Positions 35,548 to 47,050 of a stretch of DNA of 64,000 bases are shown in pieces. The notes below the pieces were generated by a model. The model had not been told where the DNA came from and ran no database searches. It was given only the letters and a program-made list of their open reading frames with translations. Origin of the DNA: Rusavskia elegans. Taxonomy: Eukaryota > Ascomycota > Lecanoromycetes > Teloschistales > Teloschistaceae. Location of the stretch: assembly GCA_011316305.1 (NCBI GenBank), contig SAUG01000084.1, forward strand, positions 62,001 through 126,000. Reading direction: 5' to 3'. Both the position numbers and the translations under genes were made by a program. Positions within the stretch are counted from its first letter, which is position 1, and each line of letters begins with the position of its first letter.

Positions 35548-36322
35548 TCATCCTCCACTGGTGTCCATTGCTTCGGTGGCGAGCGCCTCGTTGTTGGCTT
35601 GGGAAAAGTCCTGCCCGGCATGGGGTATCAAAAGTCCTTCGTTCAAGGTACTGGAGAGGAGGTCCAAGAATATCGAATCGTACTTCTCATCGTCACTGCC
35701 GTAATCGACACGCTTGTTGATTTCATCGCGTGCTCCGTCGGAGTGTTCTTCGAATAAGGATACTAATGCGTCGACTTCTTCATTCTCCTGCGAAAGGACT
35801 TGATCGATCATTCCATCGGCTACATTTTATGAGATATGCCAGAAAGGAAAGGGAGTCGATTTACGTACCTTGATGTTCCTTATCTGATATCGTATCCTTC
35901 ATGTCATCGTCTTCGGGATAGATCAAAGGAGGTGGAGCAGAAAGATTCTGCGATTCGATCCAGCGGCGTTCGATGGTTAAGAAGTCTTCACGAAGTATCT
36001 ACCGCCAGGCTCAATCATGTAGCTAGAAAATCCAGGGGCTCTATTAATTGCGAACCTGTTCACCCCGAATGTCCCATTTCTTATCCTCACCTTTCCGACG
36101 AACCTTGTCAAGAAACGTGCGTCGCCGCTGCTCATGATAAAGCGTGTTTTCTTTGTCGGTTTTCTTCGTGGTTTGGCATGAACTTGTACTTCGGTACTTT
36201 TCTCCCGCTGAGGGCGCCATGGCACGAACGATGGTCTTGCGGGCATTTGAATCTCGGAGGACGATCGGCCTTGTACGAGAGGACTTGCAGCTTAGGATAC
36301 GAGGGTCGAATACTACAGACAT
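35548..36322 (-). CDS. conserved fungal acidic protein of unknown function
   Basis: Three exons: 36056-36322, 35869-35998, 35548-35819; introns 57 and 49 bp; 669 nt, 222 aa. The basic N-terminal half contains RRTFLDKVRRKGEDKKWDIR and GEQ, then ILREDFLTIERRWIESQ. The C-terminal half is acidic with SQENEEVDALVSLFEE, the segment VDYGSDDEKYDSIFLDLL and a polar tail. No signal peptide, membrane segment or cysteine motif is present. I recall similar small fungal proteins of this layout but no established function. A distant link to the N-terminal region of RPA-interacting proteins is possible and untested. The first intron donor is an unusual GTTCGC. Convergent with PEX19, with 226 bp between stop codons. 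Confidence 0.72.
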
Positions 36323-36713
36323 ACTGAGATCAGTATATATGATCAGCCTGATCAGCCTCGACGCGTGTCGAAAAGGTACTCTACGCGTTAAGTGCGGATA
36401 TATTACGTCATCTACCGAGGCAGCAATCGCAGCACATCATCTCGCGTAAGTATGGTATGGAAGCTGCATCATACATGATGTGAGCACGAAATTACAGGAC
36501 ATCAAGCGTCTTCTAACAAGATATGTAGAGTCAGGATGGAGATTCATGTGTGATGGATCTTCAATCATCCACCATGGTAAGCAGAACGCCAGCATGCTCG
36601 CTCTCATGATACAAGAAAAATATTAATTATCAATTCCTTCAATCGGCGCCTGTATTGCTGCAAATCATAATGGACATGAATCTATGCGCCTCATCAGGGT
36701 ACTCATACAAATG
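36323..36713. other. gene-free spacer
   Basis: 391 bp between the start of the acidic-protein gene and the stop of the Mid2-like gene, both on the minus strand. It should hold the promoter of the former and the 3' UTR of the latter. I see no other feature. Confidence 0.4.
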
Positions 36714-37607
36714 TCAAAAGTTCGAGGCTGTGTTCACAGGTCCGGTCTGGTTGTGATATTGGTCCAGTGTTGATCGAAACGGGCTCTGGCCACTAACGCT
36801 GCTCTGTTTCTCACGGCCAGACGACCCTGGGTGGGAGTCCATCAAATCGTTGTCGTCATCCGTCGCACGTCCTTTACGACCCCATATCCTCCAAGCTACG
36901 ACGGCGATACCACCCAGCAGGATCGCCCCCCCGATCCCCACAACGACGCCAATGACGATTCGCTTCTGTGAAGAATCTAGCCCGGACTTGCTCGAACCAC
37001 TTTCGTTTTCATCGAGAGTTGTTGGATTCTTGGTTGATGTGACCGAGGAGGTTGAGACAGGTACCACTGTGCTGCCGGTGGAGATACGAGTGCGTGTACT
37101 GCTGCCACTGACTGTGACGACCGTCGTGACGAACTGCTGTGTCTGGCTACTGACCGACCTGGACAGGGTCTGATCTGCTGTGGAACTGTCACCGTTTCGG
37201 GCTGCCGATGGTGTGGTGGTCGTCGACCGGGGACCAGATGAGGTTGGGTCTTGCACAGTACTGGTAGATCCTTGATTGACTTCTTGCGTCGCTGACTGTG
37301 GAGGAATTGTGGCTGATGGTGAAGGGCTATCGTTGGCCTCATCACTTGTCGTCTGGTCCGCCGATGCGGGTGACGGAGACTCGGGCGAGTTGTCTGGCGA
37401 TGATGTCGGGCTATTCGGAGACGCTGCCGATGTCGCTACTGTGGGTGAATTTGATGGCGAGACATTACTAGCAGATGCACCGGTGCCAACGGGTATATTC
37501 TGTCGATGCTGAAGAGCATGGTCGATATTTGAAGCGCCACTGATGTTCGACAGCAGAGATAGTAGAATGGTCGAAGAAAGCAGAAGGATTCTTGCTTTGA
37601 GAAGCAT
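36714..37607 (-). CDS. Mid2/WSC-like single-pass cell-surface protein
   Basis: Uninterrupted 297-aa ORF. It has an N-terminal signal peptide (about 1-25, MLLKARILLLSSTILLSLL..), then a 190-residue Ser/Thr/Pro-rich extracellular region suited to heavy O-mannosylation. One transmembrane helix follows (about 217-239, RIVIGVVVGIGGAILLGGIA) with a basic stop-transfer WGRKGR, then a short acidic/polar cytoplasmic tail ending TASNF. This is the architecture of fungal cell-wall stress sensors (Mid2 type). No cysteine-rich WSC domain is present. A role in wall sensing is inferred from architecture only. Divergent from the PQ-loop gene. Confidence 0.82.
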   Translation of the reverse strand: MLLKARILLLSSTILLSLLSNISGASNIDHALQHRQNIPVGTGASASNVSPSNSPTVATSAASPNSPTSSPDNSPESPSPASADQTTSDEANDSPSPSATIPPQSATQEVNQGSTSTVQDPTSSGPRSTTTTPSAARNGDSSTADQTLSRSVSSQTQQFVTTVVTVSGSSTRTRISTGSTVVPVSTSSVTSTKNPTTLDENESGSSKSGLDSSQKRIVIGVVVGIGGAILLGGIAVVAWRIWGRKGRATDDDNDLMDSHPGSSGREKQSSVSGQSPFRSTLDQYHNQTGPVNTASNF

Positions 37608-38039
37608 TCTGTCAGAAGCGTGTTGTGCCTAATTAGTAATGGCGGCAGCTCTCTGGTTCACAACGACCGTGGAGCGACGGAAATAGATAAAAGATGGCTT
37701 TGTGTTCTTGGATAACCCCGAGCCACCTGGATTTTGCGAAATGTGGAATGCGAAGTTGGTAGCGACAGAAATTACGGTGGCTTCGGGTGATGGGAGAAAA
37801 CAGAGCACAACGTCTGAGTGTTGAAGTTGACGGCGTAGTAGGGGTTGAGTTTTAAAATAAACCTCACGGCGCCACGTTTAAGGTATTATCCCCCCCCCTT
37901 TTTTTTTAGCGCATGCACAGTTGAAATCACTATTACCTTAAGGTAATGTAAGGTACTTCACGCAGCTTTGTTCTTGAATCATTGGTGCAGTATTGATCTG
38001 CCTAGAATTGTCATTGGTCGCTTTTGCATGAAAAATATC
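37608..38039. promoter_or_regulatory. divergent promoter with 16-bp palindrome and C9T9 tract
   Basis: 432 bp between two outward-facing genes. It contains a perfect palindrome ATTACCTTAAGGTAAT (37932-37947), a nearby TTTAAGGTATTA (about 37878) and TAAGGTAC. A homopyrimidine run of nine C then nine T occupies 37890-37907, which could melt or form triplex DNA. The AAGGTAAT half-site also occurs between MAP2 and the J-domain gene. The motifs are seen; function is inferred. Confidence 0.5.
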
Positions 38040-39210
38040 ATGGATGATCTTTCGTTTTGGGAAGCGCTGTCTGGCATTTTAGGCTCAATCTCGCTCGTCT
38101 CCTGGATTTTAGTTCTTGTAAGTTGCCTGCAGCCTTGAAAGCTCTGACAGTTGACTCACGACGACATTCCAGGTGCCCCAACTTGCGGAGAATTACAAAG
38201 CAAAGAACGCGCAGGGTATTTCTCTGGCTTTCCTGGCTGTTTGGTTTGTAGGTGATCTGACCAACCTTATCGGCGCCGTCTGGGCTCAATTGGTCCCCAC
38301 GGTCATCGCTCTTGCGTTCTACTTCTGCCTTGCAGATGCCATTTTGATTTTGCAGTGTCTATACTACGATTACTTCTTTGGCCGCATCTTTCATCAATCG
38401 TCATCTGCACAGGATGAAAGCACGGAGGATCCACGCCAGCCTCTGTTAGCAAGGCAGACCAGTAGTGCTGGATTGCCTGGCTCCCGTCGTCGTTCCTCTG
38501 CTGCTCAAGGGCAATCGAACACCGACGGAGACGAGGCTCTGGTTGCCGATAATCTTGAAAAAAACGGATGGACCAAACCATGGGCCAAGGAAATCGTAAT
38601 TATCTTTTGTGTCTGTATCCTTGGGGCAGTAGGCTGGGCTCTTGCTTGGAAGACGGGGCTGTGGGCCCCTGTCCACGAGCACCACCGTAACACAAATGTT
38701 GGGGGGCCCATAGGCGCGGAAATCCTCGGTTATGTATCAGCAGGGTGTTATCTGGGGTGAGCTGCAACTCTTGCTCATCTTACAACAACCGCTGATGCAT
38801 TCATTTCAGCGCACGGATTCCACAGATAGCGAAGAACTATCGAGATGAGTCTTGCGAAGGTTGTTTCAGTCCACGGTTCCGTATATTATGGGGCATTGAT
38901 TGATTGACAGGACTTTCGCTCCTTTTCTTTGTACTATCACTTCTGGGGAACTTGACCTATGGAGGTGGAGTAAGTTCAATCTACACTCAAAAATGATCAG
39001 AGACAGCGGTCCTAAAGAAACCTAGATCATCTTCCATTCTATTCAACGGAATTACCTCCTGGCCAACCTCCCCTGGCTCATTGGCTCACTTGGTAATGCA
39101 TGCTTTCCGATCGCCCGGAAGACTGCTGATGTATTACAGGGACCATGGGTGAGGACATCATGATCTTTGTCCAATTCCACAGATACGGCGCTTCCAATAG
39201 CATAAAGTGA
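38040..39210 (+). CDS. PQ-loop repeat vacuolar amino-acid transporter (Ypq-like)
   Basis: Seven-helix membrane protein of the PQ-loop family; fungal Ypq1/Ypq2/Rtc2 and human PQLC2 move basic amino acids across the vacuole or lysosome membrane. Six exons: 38040-38117, 38173-38756, 38810-38859, 38911-38969, 39026-39092, 39140-39210; introns 47-56 bp; 302 aa. PQ motifs lie at 28-29 (WILVLVPQLAENY) and 225-226 (ARIPQIAKNY), each followed by a Gly-Ile/Leu-Ser segment (QGISLAFL, EGLSLLFF). A long polar loop (about 105-165) with RRRSSAAQ separates the two halves, as in Ypq proteins. The C-terminus has NLPWLIGSLGTMGEDI. The intron-rich 3' part is easily missed. Confidence 0.93.
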
Positions 39211-39539
39211 TGTAATACATGCCACATCGGAGCTCCTCGAAAATTTCCCAAATTCTAATTTCAGTATTCCCTATGGTTGATGATATTGTAGGTGGCACGA
39301 TCTTGCAGCGCCTTCAACGCCATACGAGAAATTTTGCTATCTCTCATGCTCGCAAAAGGAGTGTTACCAATGGTATACGAGAGTGTTGCATCGAAGTAAG
39401 CGGCATTGAGTCTCGAGGATCGAAGTTTGGACACAGTTGGTGAATTATCTTTCTTGAAGCCGTCATGGGTCCCCGTCTTGATGCATCCAGACCCTGAAGA
39501 TACATCTACTTCGCTTGGAAAGCTCAAGAGGTGCATGCT
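39211..39539. other. gene-free convergent 3' region
   Basis: 329 bp between the converging stop codons of the PQ-loop gene and ribosomal protein P1. It presumably holds two 3' UTRs. No gene or structured RNA is evident. Confidence 0.4.
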
Positions 39540-40057
39540 CTAGTCGAACAGCCCAAAACCCATGTCTTCGTCCGATTCTTCCTTTTCTGAGGGTAGGAGT
39601 GGCGTTAGCGAACGATTTGTAGATGATAAGGATTGAGTGCAGTACCTTCTTCCTTCTTTTCTTCCTTGACCTCCTCTGGAGCCGTCTCGGTTGCTCCACC
39701 TCCAGCGCCGCCAGTAGGTGCAGCAGCGGCTCCTCCGCCAGAACCGACGTTCAACAGCATGTCCTTGATATTTTTGCCTTCGAGCGCCTGGATCACGTCA
39801 GGCAATAACCGAGCAACCAACTATGTCCGTGGCAGGAGAGAGCATAGCCTTACCTTCGCAAAGAGGGTGGTCCATATAGATTCAACGTCATCAATATTGG
39901 CTGCTTTGATAAGAGTCTGAAGTTTATCGGGCTGATCGAATCGTCCGTGAGCAGACACGTGCAGGCAAGGAGCGAGACTGTGACTTACCGTAACCTCCAC
40001 ATCATCATCTGCCAGTATTAATGCTGCATAAGACGTGGCTAATTCGGAGTTCGACAT
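39540..40057 (-). CDS. RPP1: 60S acidic ribosomal protein P1
   Basis: Component of the ribosomal stalk that recruits and activates translational GTPases as P1-P2 dimers on P0. Four exons: 39989-40057, 39854-39931, 39646-39787, 39540-39586; introns 57, 66 and 59 bp; 111 aa. It starts [20 protein letters not shown], followed by [24 protein letters not shown] and a Gly/Ala hinge. The invariant stalk tail is charged and ends [13 protein letters not shown]. The first intron (39932-39988) is 57 bp, in frame and without a stop. Confidence 0.96.
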
Positions 40058-40346
40058 TGTCGTTGAATGTGCGCTTTGCGATTTTCTGTGCTAGGAAGGC
40101 GAGCTTGAATAATATCAAATATCGAATATCGGTGCAGTGTGCGTCCAGCAAATCGTTAGTACAAGCCTTGTCGGCTACACTAGAACTAAACGACTAAGCG
40201 CCCTCTTATCGTTATCTCCTATATCCGTTTTGCGGGCTTCTAAATAACTCAGTGAGTCAGTATCATAGGTCGCTGTGTGAAGCCATGACATTCATGACGG
40301 GACGGAGCAATGTACACCATGCACCGTGCCATTGACGGAAGCTATC
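40058..40346. promoter_or_regulatory. divergent promoter RPP1 / DUF2408 gene
   Basis: 289 bp between outward-facing start codons. It contains a perfect TGAGTCA (40253-40259) about 200 bp upstream of RPP1 and 90 bp upstream of the DUF2408 gene. No TATA element is obvious. Confidence 0.5.
40253..40259. promoter_or_regulatory. bZIP-type site TGAGTCA
   Basis: Same 7-mer as upstream of asparagine synthetase. Neither flanking gene is an amino-acid biosynthesis gene, so this could be chance or an AP-1/Gcn4-type site. Seen in sequence only. Confidence 0.35.
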
Positions 40347-42067
40347 ATGACTGACTCGCCTTCTTTCCCGATTGCGCTCGATCCAAAAGAGCAACCCATT
40401 CTGGATAGACTCCTGGCCACCAGGGACAAACTCTCCCTCCTGAAGCAAGACAGATCGACCTACATCAAGTCTCACGATGTACTCGACCTCTATGAACAGG
40501 TTACTGAGCAGGTGCATCTCCTCAATGTCATCAGAGAAGAACATGACAAGCCATTGGAGCAGAACCGAGGTGCCGTTGCCCTATAAAGCTGACACTGAAG
40601 CGGTAACATATATCTAACCGACTATTCAAAAGTGGATAATGTTCTTGACGATTGTTTTCAATTAATCTCTCTATTTTACCTTACCATTGGACGCAACAAT
40701 GAAGCGCCTGCAGTGTGAGTCCTTTGTCAAAACAACGTGAGACTCTACTGGGCGAACGAACGGGCTAATTCTTTGCTAGCTACTCGATGACCTCGACCAT
40801 CAGAGTATGCAGACCGATAGCTTGAGCGAGTAACCCATGTTGATAACGGACAGCGACTTCTCGATCATCTCAAAGAAGCGGCATTCTACTCCCCAAAAGA
40901 TCTTGAATCTGCCGGCCAAGCACTAGATTCAATGCAGGAGACGCTGAAAAAGGGGGAGGAGAGTCACTCACCTCATCTCCTCAAGCTTCTAAGGAATCGC
41001 CTCAACACATGCCGCCAACTGTTGTCAGACTTGCAATTGTCCCTTGCGGACCTATCGCTGGAATTGACCCCTACATATGAAAGACTGGTCTCCATATTGC
41101 GCTCGATATCCGCAGCAAACACGAGACAAAAGGTATCTCCGCTGTATCCTGGTTTCGGTCTTAATGGAGCTTACCAATTTGCTAGTTTCCCAGTGGTGAA
41201 GTTCAAGGTTTCCAGGATCAACTCCGCGAGATTCAGGCTACCATGGTCGACGGGAAGTTTCTAGTGGAGAACAAGACAACACCAGCCGGGCAGAATGTGG
41301 CTACCGAATTACTGAACCGCTGCCTCAAGTGGTCGGAGATTGTACTTGAAAGGTGTACCTCGGACTGGAAGCTTTCAATTTCAAGGAAAGACTAACACTT
41401 GCTTCCAGACAAGGGGAAATTGACGAACGGTTTCAGCCGACATACGAAAAGCTCTGCTCCATACGCAACCATTTGGAAAAACTTTCTATTACACAGGCCT
41501 GGTCGTTGAGAGAGACCGACCTCTACGACTATCAGCGGCAGCTTGATCGAATCGACGAATCGCGTGTAAATGGTAATTTCGAGGATGCATTCGGGAACAA
41601 AGCGGATCTTCATGCTCAACGAGTAAGTCTCACTGCACATGTACCATGCACCTCTGACCGGCCAATGGATAGACCTTGCTTTATTTGATTCGACGAAGTT
41701 ATGCCTACATATACACCTTGATTGTTTCGTCGGAACCCGTGTCGGAAGCACTGCTGCCGGTATTTAACCAACTACAAACTTTGCGGAGATGTCTGCTGCA
41801 GGTCAAGCGATCTGGTGGAGTTTCTTCACCCCGAGAACTCTATCCCTACAGTATGAAGGTGAATCTCGTTCAGCATCCAAGATAAACGTACTTACTAACT
41901 CTTCCTAGCTAAATTCAATCGACAACATGCGAGTTGATGGAAAATTCATGGTGGGTGAGGATATACCTGAAGGGCAAGGAAGTGTCAGTTCACTTCTTGC
42001 AGAATGCTTCGACTTGAACTATGAGTTAAGACTTGAAGCTGAAGATAACGACAGTTCAGATTCTTGA
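40347..42067 (+). CDS. DUF2408-type conserved fungal protein
   Basis: Eight exons: 40347-40569, 40633-40714, 40780-40804 (25 nt), 40854-41132, 41186-41352, 41409-41622, 41673-41858, 41909-42067; introns 49-65 bp; 1335 nt, 444 aa. The start is MTDSPSFPIALDPKEQP. The protein repeats a helical motif of the type hydrophobic-x3-L-x2-LR-x2-L (ILDRLLATRDKLSLL, PTYERLVSILRSI, PTYEKLCSIRNHLEKL, LLPVFNQLQTLRRCL). It also repeats a VDGKF-like turn (TMVDGKFLV, SRVNGNFED, RVDGKFMV), which suggests internal duplication, typical of the fungal DUF2408 family as I recall it. Molecular function is unknown. The branch site TACTAAC before the last exon is canonical. RIP-damaged DNA starts within about 40-60 bp of the stop. 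Confidence 0.88.
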
Positions 42068-42940
42068 AAAACTCGTCTTTCAATGAATGGATGGTACGTA
42101 TATATAGAAGCGATCGACTAGTTATGTTATTCGGTTAAAAGATAATCGATCCAATAAATCGAAAGCAAAAGTATTAAAATTATATTTTATAAAATCAATA
42201 ATACGAATATAGAGTAACTTGTTTGCGTTTATATTATAATTCTTTTAACTTTTAAATTTATTAATTAATTAAAACGATATATTCCGTTGATAAAATTGAT
42301 TATTATAGTCTACGGCCATTAATATTTTTTTTTAAATATTTAGTTTGATAAAATTTAATATTTATTAATCGAAATCTATAATTTTAAATATCAAATATAT
42401 ATTACGTATATAGAAAAAAATATATTAAATATTAATTGAATAACAATTTATTATTATATATATAAAAAATTCCTCTATTGATAAAAATAAATTTCTATTT
42501 AAAAAACTACGTAGTAAATAGATACGAAAAATAAATCTATTAAATAATAGAATTAATTAAATAAAAAGAAAATTTTTTTTTATAAAAAATATTTATTTTT
42601 TTAAAATTTCTATTTATTAACGTATTTAATACACGATAAATTTAATAGCCGTTTCGTAATATAATAAATTTTTATAATTTTATTTAATTAATTTTGATAT
42701 TGATTTTAGTATCCGGTATACTAATAGTTCGATATATAAATCAAACGTTAGTATATTAGTATCGAATATACGATAATAGAATTTATATTTTAATTTAATT
42801 AACGTAAATAAAAAAAATTTAAAATTTTTATTTAAAATTATTTAATAATTTAACATATTTTTCTATCGATAATTTAATATAAAAATTTTATAGATAAATA
42901 TATTTCGAAATTTTCCGTTTTTTTTTTACTAGTAATATAT

Positions 42941-43465
42941 TATAAACACGGGCGGCGTGCTTTAGAAAACGCGATAGTATTCAATACAGCGCTAGATTTT
43001 CTATTACGCCTCGACAGATAAAAATATATAAAATAGTCTAAATATTAATACTATAAAATATTTTAGTAGTTTTAATAAATAAATATTATAAATATTTTAA
43101 TTTTAGTAGTTTTAGTAAGTAAATATTATAAATACTTTAATTTTAGTAGTTTTAGTAAGTAAATATTATAAATACCTTAATTTTAGTAGTTTTAGTAAAT
43201 AAATATCCTAAAATAGAGCAATTTTAATTATTTTAGTTAATAAATAATCTAAATAGTAGAAGATTTTATTTATTTATATAGATTTTGAACTCGACGTTTT
43301 TATAGCTCGTATTTAATCTATTAGTTATCGCTATATACTATTCTAGTAATTAACTAATTTATTTTTATATTAATTTAAATAATTACCCGTTATACCTCTG
43401 TTTATAAATATACTAATAAATCTAACTAATATTTAGAGATACCAGACCTTCTAGATAGTTTTATA
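42941..43465 (+). repeat. chromovirus 5' LTR (525 bp)
   Basis: Starts TATAAACACGGGCGGCGTG (the other LTR reads TATAAATATAGACAGCGTA; the original was probably TG-initiated). Contains four units of a roughly 39-bp repeat with TTTTAGTAGTTTTAGTAAG, against two units in the 3' LTR, which explains the 81-bp length difference. Confidence 0.82.
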
Positions 43466-46149
43466 GAATTTTAAATATCATTAAAATATCTGTTATCAAT
43501 TAATATTAAACTTTTAATCTAAATAATTCCAATTCTATAATAAAAAAATCCGAATTTAAAAGAAAAAAAAGCTAGATAAAAGATAATAGTAGTAATAAAG
43601 AAGTTAGTATTTCTACTACTAACTAACGCTTTTATAGTATAAAAATTGATAAACTCGATAAATATTATAGAAACTATAATAAATTAAAAGATTGGTTTAT
43701 ATAATTAGATATATATTTCGTATTCTATTCTATACCCGAAAAAAAGAAAATACTTTTCGCCGTATTCTATTTTCGAAGAATTTTCCTCGCCGGAATAGAT
43801 TGGAAAAATCTATTGAAATTTGATATAATAGATTCTTTTAGATTGGTATAGTATAGATTTTAGATATTCAGAACCTATACCAATATCTAAATTAGAAAAA
43901 GTAAAAAAATAGATTAATCCTATTTATCTAATAGCGGTAGCGATATATTCGTATTTACGTTATCTTATATACTATTTTATATACTATCGTATACTACTAT
44001 CATAATTATCTATTTATCCGTAATTAAAATATGTTAAAAAACTAGCCTTTAGATATATTATCGCCGACGTAGTAGATATATTATAGGAAGCGACCGCTAG
44101 AAATATTAACTTTTAATAATTGTACTATTATTTTACTTTCTATTATTTCTTTTTTCTAAAGTATCCGCGATATCCTATTTTAGAAAACTAGCGCGACAAT
44201 TTCTAGATAATAGTATATTAGATCCGCTAGTATTTTCTATATTCGTAGGCCGCGAAATAGTCTTTTTTACTCTAGATTTATATAGGCGAACGGCGGGTTT
44301 AGCTTCCGGTTTAATAAACGGGCCGGCTATTTTTTTAAAATAATCTTTAATACTAGAGAAATAGTACGGATTAATTATACTATAAAGTCTATCGAAAGAT
44401 ATATTTCGCGACTCTATAGTATAGATAGAGAAGATAGAAATAATTATATGTAAAAGTATTATAAATTAGTAAATTATTAATAGTACAGTATATTATATAA
44501 AATAATAGAAGTTATTTACGTTCTAGTATAAATAGTTAGACGATATATCTTGCGTCTTTTTATATAATAGTAACGCGTTTAATATAGATATATATAAAAT
44601 TAACCGCTAGATAATATATTAGTTTTATATATAGTTTATACCGTTAACTATAAAGTTTTTATCTTTAAATTAGATTATTATAAAGGTTTGAAAGTATATA
44701 AAGTTTTATCTAATTTAAACCGCTTCTATTATAATTTTTCGAATTAAATATATAAAAGGGACTTTAGATATAAATAGATCTACGCTCTATTATAATCTTT
44801 TAATATCGCGGAACGCGGTCGCTAAATTTTATAAAGATTTAGTCTATATAGAATAACTCGCAGGATAAAACGTAGGAATATATACTACTAGGCTTTATTC
44901 TATTTAATATATAGATTATTTATAGTAGTTTTTCTATTTAAAAGACGTTTTTGGACCTTTATACGTATATTATACTACGGCGTATTAGTAGCTTTAGAGA
45001 CCGCTTTAGTAGCCGCTTTAGTAGTCTTTTTCGGAGCCTTTACTAGCGCCTTTCGCGGGTTCTTACTATTAGTAGTAAATTTTTAAAATAATATCAATTT
45101 TATAAAGATATTATAGAATATATAATATACGAGATTTCTTTATTATAGATTTAGCTATAGTAGTTAGAATTTAATAATATAAAAATAAAATATTTCTATT
45201 ATAGAATTTTTAACTACTAGAGTTTTTTTATTCGATATCTATTAGTTATAGCTATTTACTATAGTAAATAAATCTAATTTTATTTCTATTTACTCTATTA
45301 TCTATAGAGTAATTATATTTTAACTAATTTTTCTTCGATTTTTAAAATTTTTATACGTCTAATTTAAATACGTTTTATTTAACTATAGGGCCTATTATTA
45401 TAATTATTTATAATTAGATTATCCTCCGATTAGTTCTATATAGATAATAGTATAAACGTATAGAAAGGTAGTCCGTATACGGATATCTAAATACTAGGCG
45501 GAGCAGATCGTTTAAAACTAAATTTAGAATAGTAAAACGTCGCCGTTATAGTATATCTTTATCTAATTATTACTATAAATTTAGATTTCTTCTACTTATA
45601 ACTATTATATAACTACCGTATTAACGGTACGTATATAGAGCCGATAAAAACTAAATAGTAATATAGTAAATGGAATATTATATAGAATAACTTTTTATCG
45701 CTATAAATTAATAGTTAGTTTAGTAAACTAATAATAAATATAGATATATTATAATCGAATCAGAGATAATTTAGCGGTCTACCTAGACTATAGAATAAAC
45801 GTAAAAGGGACGAAGAATACTCTATAAATTTATAAATAATTATCTCTAAAACGTAGACGGTTTAGTATAGCCCCTATAAACTAAAGCTATCGAAAGCAAA
45901 AGATTCTAATCGTACGGTATTTAATTACGTATTAAAGACTATAAAATCGTCTTCTGGATATATAGTTACTACTAAAGCCGAATAAAACAATATAGAAATA
46001 TAGACCAAAGCAGAAGTCTAGATAAAATAGTAAATATATTAAGATTTATATTATAATATATTATATTAACTAGCTAGTAGAATCTTCTAAAAAAAAGTAT
46101 ATAATAGTAATCGCTGCTAGATATTAAATATTTACGAACTCCGGAAATT

Positions 46150-47050
46150 TTATATATACTATTAGAAAAGGTAAAAAGAATATTTAAAAGGATTTAAACG
46201 AAGACGAAGCTATAAAAGATAAAATTATATCTTTATTTTCCGAAGATACGAAAACTAAATATCGGCCTAGATCCTATATATAAAGCTATAGTAACTATAA
46301 ACGATAAAAAAAACTTCGGAATTAAAAATATATCGGATAGTAAACTCGACCGCTATATAGAAAAAAATATATTAAAACGCGAATATTTATATATACTACG
46401 CGTATTTAATCTAATATAAAGCGTTTAGAAAAAACAAATCTCTAATATAAAAGTTAAATTTTAGTACGCTAAATTTTGTAGGTATATATAGAATAATACG
46501 TATAATTAAATACTATACGAATATAATAATTCCTATAGATTCCTTTATATATAGGTATATTTTTATAATTAAATATCTATAGTAAAAATTATATTAACTA
46601 ACTTTTATAAAATAAAATATATCTACTAGAATCCTAGCCGCTATATATATATATTTTAGCCGATAAAATATAGTAATATAGAAAAATCTTTTAATCTACT
46701 ATCGCTATATAACTAGAGGAATTAAAGGCCGCGAGGAAAATTAGATTAAACTATTTAATCCCGCCGAATAGTAGGATATTTATTCCGATTCTAATCCTTT
46801 TCTCGACAAGTAAATACTAGAGGAGAATATTTAGGGGACGGCCTACGTCTACTATCTAGTAAAGATAAAATTTAGTAATTACGTATCTATAGACTTTCGT
46901 CGCTTAGTTAGTTCGGACGATAGATTTTACGTAGCCCGAAATAATATAGAATAAATAGTATAATAATCCGGATTATTATAGTAAAAAGAAATAGTCTAGT
47001 AGATAGTTTTAATTAAAAATATATCTTCCGATAAATATAGACGAGCCTTT
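46150..47050 (+). pseudogene. eroded ORF, inverted homologue of 51200-51560
   Basis: Plus-strand frame readable with TAA/TAG stops, including DSNPFLDK and GTAYVYYLVKIKFSNYVS. It is clearly related to the minus-strand frame at about 51200-51560 (DSNPFLDE, KAAYAYYFIKRRFSIYIS). No known domain is recognised. Confidence 0.5.

Noticed and set aside
36977..37345. Alternative frames overlapping the Mid2-like gene
   Set aside because: Shadows of the Ser/Thr/Pro-rich coding sequence in other frames; only the frame with signal peptide and transmembrane helix makes sense.
38152..38158. TGACTCA in intron 1 of the PQ-loop gene as a Gcn4 site
   Set aside because: It lies 15-20 nt before the 3' splice site and its TTGAC portion is more simply the intron branch site.
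30295..42067. Secondary-metabolite or effector gene cluster next to the repeats
   Set aside because: All eight genes are housekeeping or general cell-surface types; no synthase, P450, transporter cluster or small secreted cysteine-rich protein is present.
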